Counted from the stretch's first letter, positions 1-7,213 are shown. The stretch is 15,038 nt of DNA from JBDTNQ01 sp039933635 (GCA_039933635.1 JBDTNQ010000110.1:1-15038), one strand, 5' to 3'. Notes: generated from the sequence alone by a model not told the origin. Numbers and translations are program-made.

Positions 1-83
1 CAATGACCACATGGCTGCATGCCGGGACGAAATGGCCGGATGACCAGACGGCGCACCGGCCACAGGCTGGAAGGCTGCCCGTC

Positions 84-656
84 ATGACCGCCGTCGACGT
101 CCGGGACGTGCCGAACGACCTGCGGGAGGCCCCTGATTCAGCCCTGGTCGACGCCTTCCTCGCCGGACGATCTGACGCCTTCGACATCATCGTCGAGCGC
201 CATCGTCGTCAGGTGTATTTGCTGTGCTATCGGTTCGCGGGCAATCACGAGGACGCGTCCGACCTGGCGCAGGACGTGTTCGTGCGCGCGTTTCGAGGAT
301 TGAAGACCTTCAAGGGCCAGTCGTCGCTGGCAACGTGGTTGTATCGGATTGGTGTGAACACGTCGTTGAACAAGGCCGCAGTGAAGCGCGTGGTCACCGA
401 GCCGATCGAACCCGAACGCCATGTGGACACGGGCAGGACCGATCCGCTCGAGGACATCGTGCGAAGCGAGGACGCGGCGCAGATACGGGCGGCGATCAGG
501 CAACTGCCGCCGAAGCAACGGGCCACGCTGATCCTGCGCGTGTACCACGAGCTGCCGCACGAAGAGATCGCGCGGGCGCTCGGCAGTTCGGTCGGCGCGG
601 TGAAGGCGAATTTCTTTCACGCGCTTGGTAACCTCAGAAAGCTCGTCAAGCCATGA
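84..656 (+). CDS. ECF (RpoE-type) RNA polymerase sigma factor
   Basis: Extracytoplasmic-function sigma factor of about 190 residues, which directs RNA polymerase to a stress regulon. Region 2 spans about residues 31-96, with the core-binding/-10 recognition stretch DLAQDVFVRAFRGL at 60-73. Region 4 spans about 134-188 and carries a helix-turn-helix (EEIARALGSSVGAVK) for -35 recognition. Regions 1.1 and 3 are absent, as is normal for ECF factors. The frame is open upstream to an ATG at position 3, but the ATG at 84 has a GGAAGG ribosome site at 69-74 and gives the usual family length, so I chose it; the upstream start would add 27 low-complexity residues. The stop codon overlaps the ATG of the next gene (ATGA, 653-656), which suggests translational coupling to the anti-sigma factor. 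The family is certain; the regulon is unknown. Confidence 0.9.
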   Translation: MTAVDVRDVPNDLREAPDSALVDAFLAGRSDAFDIIVERHRRQVYLLCYRFAGNHEDASDLAQDVFVRAFRGLKTFKGQSSLATWLYRIGVNTSLNKAAVKRVVTEPIEPERHVDTGRTDPLEDIVRSEDAAQIRAAIRQLPPKQRATLILRVYHELPHEEIARALGSSVGAVKANFFHALGNLRKLVKP

Positions 657-1222
657 CTTCTCATTTCTCTCCCGAGGACCAGCTCGCCGCGCTCGACGGC
701 ACTCTGCCCGCCGAGCGACTGGCGCACGCGTCCGAGTGCGCGAGCTGTCAGGCGGCGCTGGCGCGGACGCGATCGATCGTCGAGGCCGTCCGGTCAGACG
801 ACGTGCCGGAGCCCTCGCCGCTGTTCTGGAATCATTTTTCGGCGCGAGTGCGCGCGGCGACGTCCGCGGAGGCCTCGGCGCCAGCCTGGCGATTCGGGTG
901 GAGGATGTGGGTGACGATCGGCAGTGCCGCGGCGGCGTTCGCCATGGTGCTGATGGTGCGCGCCGTGCCGGGCGTGCCTGCTGCGCCCACGTCGCCCGCC
1001 ACGGAGGTGGCCGTCGCCGGCTCGCCCGCGACGCCTGCGGACACGGCGGACGCTGAGCCGTTTGCTGCCGTGATGCAGATGGCGTCGAGCTTGTCTTCCG
1101 ACGATCTCAACGGCGTGATGTCCGCGACTGGTGGAGACACGCCCCTTGTCGAAGAGTTGAGTCCGGCGGAGCGCGCGGCTTTCGTGCGGCTGCTGCACGC
1201 GGAGATGGAGAAGGTGCAGTGA
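653..1222 (+). CDS. Membrane anti-sigma factor with zinc-finger (zf-HC2) motif
   Basis: Likely the cognate anti-sigma factor of the preceding ECF sigma factor. The N-terminal cytoplasmic part contains an HX3CX2C motif (His25, Cys29, Cys32), the hallmark of zinc-associated anti-sigma domains that wrap the sigma factor. One hydrophobic segment at about residues 85-102 is followed by an Ala/Pro/Thr-rich, presumably periplasmic tail of about 87 residues ending in a short charged helix. The topology (sigma binder inside, sensor tail outside) fits a membrane-anchored regulator released by proteolysis or conformational change. All three zinc ligands are present, so redox sensitivity is possible, but this is inference. 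The start overlaps the sigma-factor stop and the stop overlaps the next GTG start, so the three genes are probably expressed in fixed ratio. Tail sequences in this family are poorly conserved, and I recognise no specific sensor domain. Confidence 0.85.
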   Translation: MTSHFSPEDQLAALDGTLPAERLAHASECASCQAALARTRSIVEAVRSDDVPEPSPLFWNHFSARVRAATSAEASAPAWRFGWRMWVTIGSAAAAFAMVLMVRAVPGVPAAPTSPATEVAVAGSPATPADTADAEPFAAVMQMASSLSSDDLNGVMSATGGDTPLVEELSPAERAAFVRLLHAEMEKVQ

Positions 1223-1848
1223 CGCGCCGCGGTCTCATCACGTTCGGCGCCACGGCGGCACTGCTCGCCACGACCGTGCCGCCGGCGTTTGCCGAGCAGG
1301 GGCGGTTGCGGGGGGCGGTGGTTGCCGCCGCGGCTGCGCAAGGCGGCGCGGTCGCGCCGGGACAAGCCGCGCCGCGGCGCGCCGGCCGTCCCAGCGCGCC
1401 GCCGGATGGCGTGACCGCTGCGCAAGCTGAACAGATGTTCGATCAGTTCGTGATTCGTCAGGCCCGTGTTGCGCTGCAGTTGGGCCCTGGCCAGATCGTC
1501 CCCTTCGGCCGCCGACTGGAACAATTGCAGATGGCCCGGCGCCGCGGCCAGCGGCGACGGCAGCAACTGCTGAACGAGTTGAATCAGATTTCCCGTGGCG
1601 CCGAGCCCGCCGATGAAGTCACGCTTGCCGCCAAGCTCAAGGCGCTGGACGATCTGTCCGCATCCGTCGATCAGGAGGTGCGGGACGCGTACGCGCGCGT
1701 CGAAGAGACGCTCGACACGCGGCAGCGTGTGCGGTTCCGCATCTTCGAGCAGCGGATGGAGCGTCAGAAGCTCGATCTGATGGCGCGCGCCCGCGGTGCG
1801 GCACGCGGTCAGGGGCTTGACGCTCCGGCTCCGGAGGCAGGGCAGTAG
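1219..1848 (+). CDS. Secreted helical protein, Spy/CpxP/CnrX-like (LTxxQ-type)
   Basis: A 209-residue protein with a signal peptide (residues 1-25, twin Arg near the start, hydrophobic core, AFA/E cleavage site), so probably periplasmic. A low-complexity Ala/Gly/Pro stretch runs to about residue 65. The mature domain (about 66-190) is predicted all-helical and rich in Arg, Gln and Glu. Two LTxxQ-like motifs (LGPGQ at 88-92 and LDTRQ at 165-169) are spaced as in Spy/CpxP/ZraP/CnrX proteins. Those relatives act as periplasmic chaperones or metal sensors. This protein contains no His and no Cys, which argues against CnrX- or ZraP-style metal binding and favours a Spy-like role; that is inference. 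The start is a GTG overlapping the anti-sigma stop (GTGA, 1219-1222), with purine-rich GGAGATGGAG just upstream. It is the third gene of the sigma operon, so it may feed back on the anti-sigma factor. Confidence 0.7.
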   Translation: MTRRGLITFGATAALLATTVPPAFAEQGRLRGAVVAAAAAQGGAVAPGQAAPRRAGRPSAPPDGVTAAQAEQMFDQFVIRQARVALQLGPGQIVPFGRRLEQLQMARRRGQRRRQQLLNELNQISRGAEPADEVTLAAKLKALDDLSASVDQEVRDAYARVEETLDTRQRVRFRIFEQRMERQKLDLMARARGAARGQGLDAPAPEAGQ

Positions 1849-1888
1849 GCGCTGTCGCCGAACCATCAACAGCCGGCGCGGAACGCGC
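1849..1888. other. Short gap between the sigma operon and the recG operon
   Basis: The gap to the next gene is only 52 bases and holds just the candidate promoter described at 1889-1894 and a small GCGCG hairpin. No convincing terminator for the sigma operon is visible, so read-through into the recG operon is possible. Confidence 0.4.
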
Positions 1889-1894
1889 TACTAT
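1889..1894 (+). promoter_or_regulatory. Candidate promoter of the recG operon (-10 TACTAT)
   Basis: TACTAT lies 6 bases before the ATG at 1901. TCAACA at 1866-1871 (4 of 6 matches to TTGACA) sits 17 bases upstream of it. Transcription would be expected to start at or next to the ATG, giving a leaderless message; no ribosome site is visible before this ATG. A small GCGCG-GAA-CGCGC hairpin (1876-1888) lies between the boxes. This is weak consensus evidence only. Confidence 0.35.
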
Positions 1895-1900
1895 GGCTCC

Positions 1901-2509
1901 ATGACCTTGCGTTCGTTGGCACTCGGGGTCGCCCTGGCCGGGCTCGCGGGAAGCGCAGCGCTTCCGGCTCAGGATCCCGTTCGCGCTGACGCTGCCAGTA
2001 TGCAGCGGAAGCTCCTGGCCATCGCGGCCCGGAGCGAGCTGAAGCCCTCGCCTCGGCCCGCGCCCCTGCGGACCACGTTCACCGATCGCGAGGTGAACGC
2101 GTACTTCAAGGTCAACGCCACTGAGGTCGTGCCGACCGGAATCGTCGATCCGCAGCTCAGCATCGACGAGGGTGGGCGCGTCCGCGCCAAAGCCATGGTC
2201 GATCTTCAGGCGGCAGTAAAACCCAGGCAGCGCAGTTGGATGGATCCCCTCGCGTGGATTCCACCAGGACAGATTGAGGTCACCGCGGCAGGTGTGCTGC
2301 AGGCGGTTGGAGGCAAAGGCACGCTCGCCATTGACAGCGCCACGGTGGCCGGTGTGCCCGTCTCGAAGTCGGTGCTGCAGGAACTGGTCGCCTACTACTC
2401 GCGCACGCCGGAGCACCCGGCGGGCGTCAATCTCGACGAGCCGTTCGAGCTGCCCGCCAACATCCGCGCGGTGGAAACGCGACGGGGCACGGCCATCGTC
2501 GTGCAGTAG
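1901..2509 (+). CDS. Secreted protein of unknown function, upstream of recG
   Basis: A 202-residue protein that I do not recognise with confidence. It begins with a signal peptide (about residues 1-23, cleavage near LPAQ), so it is probably exported. The mature part is a mixed beta-rich domain with the phrases TFTDREVNAYF, GIVDPQLSIDEGGRVRAKAMVDL and TVAGVPVSKSVLQELVAYY. The pattern of a free 'reading' helix followed by alternating strands with G-R-V-turns recalls tubular lipid-binding proteins such as LmeA/DUF2993, but the resemblance is loose and I give it as a guess only. No catalytic motif, Cys pair or membrane anchor is seen in the mature part. The frame is open 105 bases further upstream (from 1796), but that extension overlaps the previous gene and lacks a signal peptide, so the ATG at 1901 is preferred. 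recG follows after 22 bases. Confidence 0.6.
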   Translation: MTLRSLALGVALAGLAGSAALPAQDPVRADAASMQRKLLAIAARSELKPSPRPAPLRTTFTDREVNAYFKVNATEVVPTGIVDPQLSIDEGGRVRAKAMVDLQAAVKPRQRSWMDPLAWIPPGQIEVTAAGVLQAVGGKGTLAIDSATVAGVPVSKSVLQELVAYYSRTPEHPAGVNLDEPFELPANIRAVETRRGTAIVVQ

Positions 2510-2531
2510 CCGGGTTCCGGACCGCGCCTTC

Positions 2532-4628
2532 GTGCCCACCGAGTTTCTCGACACGCCCCTGCAGTTCGTCAAGGGAGTCGGACCCCGCCGCGCCGCGGAC
2601 TTCGAGCGCGTCGGCCTGCTCACCATCGAAGACCTGCTCCTGCGTTTTCCGCTGCGCTACGAGAATCGCGCGGCGATTCTACCCATCGGCAGCGTCCGGC
2701 CGGGCCAGATGACGACGGTCCTGGGCGCGGTCGTGACGTCCGGCGTCCGCCCCACGCGCCGGCCCGGATTCAAGCTCTTCGAACTCATCGTGAAGGACGC
2801 CACCGGATTGATCCGCGCGGTGTTTCCCAACCAGTCGTACCTGCGTGACGTGTTTCAGCCAGAGCAGCACGTGGTCCTGCATGGGCCCGCGGAGATTCGC
2901 GGCGGCCTGCAGCTGAGTAATCCCGACTACGAGATTCTGCGGGGCGGCGAGGACGACACGGACGACACCGTGCACACGGGGCGCATCGTGCCGATCTACG
3001 AGAAGGCCGGATCGATGACCTCGCGGATGCAGCGCACCCTGGTCCATCGGCTGCTCGGCGAACTGCCTGCCGCCGTCGCGGATCCCGTACCGGTGGGCAT
3101 CCGCGAGACGCGCGAGTTGGTGGGCCGGCGCGAGGCCATTGTCGCGACGCATTTTCCGGTCACCGGCACCGATCTCGGCGCATTGCACCTGTGCGCGACG
3201 CCTGCCCAGCGGCGCCTGATCTTCGAGGAGTTCTTCCTCTTCCAGGCTGGCGTCCAGATGCGCCGGCACCTGCACGCGTCCGAGCGGAAGGCGCGGGCGG
3301 TCCAGGTGGACGATCGCATTCGCGACTCGGCACGGCGCGTGTTGCCGTTCCGTCTGACGGATGGGCAGAAGATTGCGCTGCGCGAAATCGTGGACGACAT
3401 GAAGCGCCACGAGCCGATGAATCGGCTGCTCCAGGGCGACGTCGGTGCCGGCAAGACGATCGTCGCGCTGCTCGCGGCGCTCGTCGCCATGGAGAACGGA
3501 CTACAGGTCGCCTTCATGGCGCCCACGGAAATCCTGGCCGATCAGCACTACCTGACGATTCGGCGCTTGCTCGACGCCTCGCGATTCCGCGTGGCATCGC
3601 TCACCGGCAGCGTGGGCGCGGCCAAACGTCGCGAGATCCTCGCCGAGCTTCAGAGCGGCGCCGTGAACCTCGTCGTGGGGACGCACGCGCTCGCCGAGCC
3701 GACGGTGATGTTTCGCGAACTCGGTCTGGTGATCATCGACGAACAGCATCGGTTCGGCGTGCTGCAGCGGGCGAGTCTGCGCGCGAAGGGCGCGACGCCG
3801 GACGTGCTCGTGATGACGGCCACACCGATTCCGAGAACGCTGGCGCTGACCGCATTCGGTGACCTCGATGTCTCGACCATTCGCGAGTTGCCGCCGGGCC
3901 GCGTGCCCGTCCGGACGGTCGCGAAGTCCGAGGCCCGCCGCGAGGAGATTTATCAGGTGGCGCGCCAGGCACTCGAGGCGGGCCAGCAGGTGTATGTGAT
4001 CTACCCGCTGGTTGAAGACTCGGAGAAGGTCGATCTCAAGGCGGCCACGGCCATGGCCGATCACATTCGCTCCGAGGTCTTTCCGGACTACTCGGTCGCG
4101 CTGTTGCACGGCCGCCTGAAGCAGGACGAAAAGGACCGCGTGATGTCGGGCTTCGCGCGCGGCGACGTCCACGTGCTCGTCTCGACCACCGTGGTCGAGG
4201 TCGGCGTCGACGTGCCGAACGCGACCGTGATGATCATCGAGCACGCCGAACGGTTCGGGCTGTCGCAGTTGCATCAGTTGCGCGGCCGCGTGGGTCGCGG
4301 CCAGGTCGCATCGACGTGTGTGCTGGCCTACCAGGCGCCGCTCGGTGAGGGCGGCAGGGCACGGCTCGACGCGCTTGTCGGGAGCACGGACGGGTTCGAG
4401 ATCGCGGAGCGCGACCTCGAGATTCGCGGACCCGGAGACTTCTTTGGTACTCGTCAATCAGGCCTGCCGACACTACGCGTCGGTGACCTGCTGCGCGATC
4501 GTCGCGTGATGGAGGACGCGCGCGACGATGCGGCGGCGTGGTTCACGCGCGAGGGGGGCAGGGGCGCGCTGGCGACGTATCTGTCACAGAACTGGGCGCA
4601 GCGCTTCGGACTGGTTGGTGTCGGATGA
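2532..4628 (+). CDS. recG: ATP-dependent DNA helicase RecG
   Basis: A 698-residue superfamily 2 helicase that reverses stalled replication forks and processes branched DNA and R-loops. The N-terminus (TPLQFVKGVGPRRAADFERVGL) holds the usual helix-hairpin-helix-like start, followed by the OB-fold wedge domain (about residues 60-160) that splits the fork. The helicase motifs are intact: Walker A GDVGAGKT at 302-309, DEQH at 403-406, motif III MTATPIPRT at 428-436, and motif VI QLRGRVGR at 582-589. A RecG-type C-terminal domain follows (RDLEIRGPGDFFGTRQSGLP). The start is a GTG at 2532; the frame is open further upstream, but that part overlaps the previous gene and is not RecG-like, while the GTG aligns with the normal RecG N-terminus and length. 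Identification is secure; only the exact start is uncertain. It lies in an operon with rsmD and coaD. Confidence 0.97.
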   Translation: MPTEFLDTPLQFVKGVGPRRAADFERVGLLTIEDLLLRFPLRYENRAAILPIGSVRPGQMTTVLGAVVTSGVRPTRRPGFKLFELIVKDATGLIRAVFPNQSYLRDVFQPEQHVVLHGPAEIRGGLQLSNPDYEILRGGEDDTDDTVHTGRIVPIYEKAGSMTSRMQRTLVHRLLGELPAAVADPVPVGIRETRELVGRREAIVATHFPVTGTDLGALHLCATPAQRRLIFEEFFLFQAGVQMRRHLHASERKARAVQVDDRIRDSARRVLPFRLTDGQKIALREIVDDMKRHEPMNRLLQGDVGAGKTIVALLAALVAMENGLQVAFMAPTEILADQHYLTIRRLLDASRFRVASLTGSVGAAKRREILAELQSGAVNLVVGTHALAEPTVMFRELGLVIIDEQHRFGVLQRASLRAKGATPDVLVMTATPIPRTLALTAFGDLDVSTIRELPPGRVPVRTVAKSEARREEIYQVARQALEAGQQVYVIYPLVEDSEKVDLKAATAMADHIRSEVFPDYSVALLHGRLKQDEKDRVMSGFARGDVHVLVSTTVVEVGVDVPNATVMIIEHAERFGLSQLHQLRGRVGRGQVASTCVLAYQAPLGEGGRARLDALVGSTDGFEIAERDLEIRGPGDFFGTRQSGLPTLRVGDLLRDRRVMEDARDDAAAWFTREGGRGALATYLSQNWAQRFGLVGVG

Positions 4629-4650
4629 CGTCCAGGGCGGAGCGTCGCTG

Positions 4651-5202
4651 ATGCGCATCATTGCCGGCACGTACAAGGGACGGACGCTGCGGGGACCGAC
4701 GGGCGCGGGCGTACGGCCGACATCGGACCGTCTGCGCGAGACGATCTTCAACATCCTTCGCGAAGACATCGACGCGGCCCAGGTGCTCGATGCCTTTGCC
4801 GGGACCGGAGCGGTGGGGCTCGAAGCGCTCAGCCGCGGTGCGGCACGCGTGACCTTCGTCGATCGCGATCCGCGCGCATTGGCCGTGCTGCGACAGAACG
4901 TCGAGGCCTGCGGGGCCGGAAATGCGTGTGTTATCATCCGGGACGATTTCATCGGCTTGTCCGCGCGCCACCGCGATCTCGGTAGGTTCACGCTCGCACT
5001 TCTCGATCCACCCTACGACTATCGCGACCTGGATGCGGTCCTTGCGGAGGCCGGTCGTCTGCTGGCGCCCACCGGCACCGTGGTGCTCGAGCACAGCGGT
5101 CGCCGCGAGACGCCCGCGCAGGTGGCCGGTCTGAGCCGCACTCGCGTGGTGGCCGCAGGCGACAGCGCGTTGTCGCTCTACACGTTGACGCAGACCGGCT
5201 GA
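4651..5202 (+). CDS. rsmD: 16S rRNA (guanine(966)-N2)-methyltransferase RsmD
   Basis: A 183-residue Rossmann-fold S-adenosylmethionine methyltransferase that modifies G966 of 16S rRNA in the small ribosomal subunit. The family start is clear (MRIIAGTYKGRTLRGP), followed by the RPTSDRLRETIFNIL stretch. The SAM-binding motif I DAFAGTGAVGLEAL is at residues 47-60, with an acidic ribose-binding residue in FVDRD, and the N2-guanine catalytic motif DPPY is at 119-122. The ATG at 4651 has an AGGGCGGA ribosome site at about 4634-4641 and starts 22 bases after the recG stop; a longer in-frame reading would overlap recG and lacks similarity. coaD follows immediately, an rsmD-coaD order widespread in bacteria, so the function call is well supported. 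Confidence 0.95.
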   Translation: MRIIAGTYKGRTLRGPTGAGVRPTSDRLRETIFNILREDIDAAQVLDAFAGTGAVGLEALSRGAARVTFVDRDPRALAVLRQNVEACGAGNACVIIRDDFIGLSARHRDLGRFTLALLDPPYDYRDLDAVLAEAGRLLAPTGTVVLEHSGRRETPAQVAGLSRTRVVAAGDSALSLYTLTQTG

Positions 5203-5220
5203 ATGCCGATTCGAGGCCCT

Positions 5221-5727
5221 ATGTCCCACGCAAGCCGACTCGCGGTGCTGGCAGGTTCGTTCGACCCTCCGACGAACGGACACCTGGACATGATCGCCCG
5301 CGCCGCGACGCTGTTCGATCGTGTCGTCGTCGCCCTCCTGGTCAATCCCGCCAAGCAGCCGCTCTTCGCGCTCGACGAGCGCGTGGCGATGATGCGCGAA
5401 CTCGTCGGGCGGATGCCGACGGTCGAAATCGATACCTTCGACGGTCTGCTCGCCGACTATGTGCGCAGGCGGAATGCCGTCGCCGTCGTGCGCGGGCTTC
5501 GGACGGCCTCGGAGTTCTCGGAAGAGTGGCAGGTGGCGCTGATGAACCGGCACCTCAATCCCGCGTGCGAGACGGTGTTCGTCGTGCCCGCCGCGGAGAA
5601 CATGCAGATCAGTTCCCGTCTCGTGCGCGAGATCGCGTCGCTGGGCGGGTCGGTCACGGGGCTCGTGGCGCCGTCGATCGAAGTGCATCTGAGAAGCCGC
5701 TTCGCGCAGCGGAGCGGCGGGAGTTGA
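5221..5727 (+). CDS. coaD: Pantetheine-phosphate adenylyltransferase CoaD
   Basis: A 168-residue nucleotidyltransferase that transfers AMP from ATP to 4'-phosphopantetheine, the penultimate step of coenzyme A synthesis. Visible signatures are the GSFDPPTNGH nucleotide-binding motif (12-21, T/HxGH type), Lys45 in VNPAKQPLF, VVRGLR (89-94), MNRHLNP (108-114) and ISSRLVRE (130-137). Two small departures from the common pattern are AGSFDP in place of PGSFDP and ISSR in place of ISSS; neither removes a known catalytic residue. The start at 5221 matches the short N-terminus of the family and has GAGG at 5213-5216. An alternative ATG at 5203, directly after the rsmD stop, would add six residues and has no ribosome site. 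The stop lies 2 bases before the next ATG. Confidence 0.95.
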   Translation: MSHASRLAVLAGSFDPPTNGHLDMIARAATLFDRVVVALLVNPAKQPLFALDERVAMMRELVGRMPTVEIDTFDGLLADYVRRRNAVAVVRGLRTASEFSEEWQVALMNRHLNPACETVFVVPAAENMQISSRLVREIASLGGSVTGLVAPSIEVHLRSRFAQRSGGS

Positions 5728-5729
5728 CG

Positions 5730-7115
5730 ATGACGGTGGCCGCGCTGGCCGAACGGCTGGCGGCGATCGTCGGCGCTGAGCACGTGCTGACCGATCACGC
5801 GTCCCGGCAGACCTACGGGATGGACGCGCTCAAGCGCGGTGTGCCAGCCGACATCGTCGTTCGTCCGGGCGACACGGCCGAGATTGCGGCGATCGCGAAG
5901 GTCTGCACCGAGACCGGGACGCCGCTCGTGCCTCGCGGCGGCGGCACCGGGTACAGCGGGGGCGCCGTGCCGGTGCACGGTGGCGTCGTGCTGAGCCTCG
6001 AGCGGCTGAACCGCATCCTCGAGATCGACGAAGGCAACCTGTTGGCCATCGTGGAGCCGAACGTCATCACGGGGGACCTTCAGGACGCCGTCGAACGCGT
6101 CGGGTTGTTCTATCCACCCGATCCCGCGAGCCTGCGCATGTGCACGATCGGAGGCAACGTCGCTGAATGCGCCGGCGGACCGCGTGCGTTCAAGTACGGC
6201 GTGACGCGGCAGTACGTGCTCGGGCTCGAGGCCGTCCTGCCGAGCGGCGAAATCATTCACACTGGCGGCAAGGTCGTGAAGAACGTCGTCGGCTACGACC
6301 TGACACAACTGCTGGTCGGCTCCGAAGGGACGCTCGCGATCATCACCAAGGTGATCCTTCGGCTGATTCCCCGACCGCCCAGCGTCGCGACGTTACGCGC
6401 GACGTTCGATTCGGTGGCGCGCGCGGTCGACGCGGTCATGCGGCTCGTGCGGGCGCGCGTCGTGCCGTCGACGATGGAGCTGATCGATAGCGACTCGCTC
6501 GAGGCCGTGGCGCGCGCGCAGGATACGCGGTCGCTCGCGCCGCCCGGCACGAACGCGATGCTCATTCTCGAGGTGGACGGTCTGCCAGAGCAGGTGAGCG
6601 CCGAAGCCGACCGCGTGGCGGCGGCCTGCGTCGAGGCCGGCGCCAGCGAGGTGTTACGCGCTAAGGATGAAGCCGAGCGCCAGGAACTGTGGCGCATCCG
6701 CCGGGAGATCTCCTTCGGCCTTCTCGTGATTGCGCCGCTGAAGCTCAATCACGACATTGTGGTGCCCAAGGCAAGAATCCCCGAACTGTTTGCGCTGCTC
6801 GACACCCTGAAGCAGAAGTACCAACTCCCGATTCCGAGCTTCGGTCACATCGGCGACGGCAACATCCACGTCAACATCATGTTGTCCCCCGATGATCGGT
6901 CGGCCGTGGCACGCGCGCACGCAGCCGAGGCCGAGCTGTTCCGCGGGGTCGTGGCGCTTGAGGGCGCCATCAGCGGCGAGCACGGCATCGGCCTGACGAA
7001 GTCGCCCTACCTTGGCCTCAGCCTGGACGCGTCGACGATTGCGCTGATGAAGCGCCTGAAGGCGGCGTTCGATCCGACGGGGATACTGAATCCGGGGAAG
7101 ATCTTTCCGGAGTAG
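5730..7115 (+). CDS. glcD: FAD-linked oxidase, glycolate oxidase subunit GlcD / D-lactate dehydrogenase family
   Basis: A 461-residue flavoprotein that oxidises a 2-hydroxy acid such as glycolate or D-lactate to the keto acid. The N-terminal half is a PCMH-type FAD-binding domain: PRGGGTGYSGGAVP (68-81), the IGGNVAECAGGPRAFKYG stretch (140-157) and VVGYDLTQLLVGSEGTLAI (186-204). The C-terminal FAD_oxidase_C domain has FGHIGDGNIHVN (371-382), which carries metal- and substrate-binding histidines, SGEHGIG (415-421) and a FDPTGILNPGKIF ending. The ATG at 5730 is preceded by GGCGGGAG (5716-5723) and starts 2 bases after the coaD stop; an upstream reading inside coaD is not plausible. No glcE or glcF subunit gene is adjacent, so it may act alone or with subunits encoded elsewhere. 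Substrate choice between glycolate and D-lactate cannot be read from the sequence. Confidence 0.9.
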   Translation: MTVAALAERLAAIVGAEHVLTDHASRQTYGMDALKRGVPADIVVRPGDTAEIAAIAKVCTETGTPLVPRGGGTGYSGGAVPVHGGVVLSLERLNRILEIDEGNLLAIVEPNVITGDLQDAVERVGLFYPPDPASLRMCTIGGNVAECAGGPRAFKYGVTRQYVLGLEAVLPSGEIIHTGGKVVKNVVGYDLTQLLVGSEGTLAIITKVILRLIPRPPSVATLRATFDSVARAVDAVMRLVRARVVPSTMELIDSDSLEAVARAQDTRSLAPPGTNAMLILEVDGLPEQVSAEADRVAAACVEAGASEVLRAKDEAERQELWRIRREISFGLLVIAPLKLNHDIVVPKARIPELFALLDTLKQKYQLPIPSFGHIGDGNIHVNIMLSPDDRSAVARAHAAEAELFRGVVALEGAISGEHGIGLTKSPYLGLSLDASTIALMKRLKAAFDPTGILNPGKIFPE

Positions 7116-7136
7116 GAGACCAGAGTCCGGGTCTCC
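7115..7136 (+). terminator. Inverted repeat after glcD, possible weak terminator
   Basis: GGAGACC (7115-7121) and GGTCTCC (7130-7136) form a perfect 7-base stem with an 8-base loop, starting on the last base of the glcD stop. No T-run follows, so it is not a classic intrinsic terminator; it could instead be a 3' stabilising hairpin or an operator. Confidence 0.3.
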
Positions 7137-7158
7137 AGGGCGCTCAGAGGAGCAGCCC

Positions 7159-7200
7159 GGAGACGGGTCTTCCCAACAGGCTCGCAGGCGACCCGGTCTC
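7159..7200 (+). repeat. Imperfect inverted repeat upstream of the CoA-binding gene
   Basis: GAGACGGGTC (7160-7169) can pair with GACCCGGTCTC (7190-7200) with one bulged base. It reuses the GAGAC/GTCTC half-sites of the repeat at 7115-7136 and ends just before the -10-like box at 7202. The spacing would suit a regulator site or a larger folded 3' end. Function is not known. Confidence 0.25.
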
Positions 7201-7201
7201 G

Positions 7202-7207
7202 TAAGAT
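7202..7207 (+). promoter_or_regulatory. Candidate -10 box giving a leaderless transcript
   Basis: TAAGAT lies exactly 6 bases before the ATG at 7214, the same spacing as the TACTAT box at 1889. No ribosome site precedes this ATG. No convincing -35 hexamer is found at 16-18 bases spacing, so the promoter call is tentative. Confidence 0.3.
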
Positions 7208-7213
7208 ACAGAT

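Noticed and set aside
3..83. N-terminal extension of the sigma factor from the ATG at position 3
   Set aside because: It adds 27 low-complexity residues with no family match, and the ATG at 84 has a good ribosome site; kept as an alternative start only.
2274..2531. Upstream extension of recG
   Set aside because: The frame is open, but it lies inside the preceding gene and is not RecG-like; the GTG at 2532 matches the normal RecG N-terminus.
3501..4457. Minus-strand 318-codon reading antisense to recG
   Set aside because: No domain, and it mirrors the conserved RecG helicase core; codon-bias artefact.
4925..4945. AT-richer TGTGTTATCATCC-like stretch inside rsmD, looking like a -10 region
   Set aside because: It lies in a conserved methyltransferase coding region with no gene start downstream.
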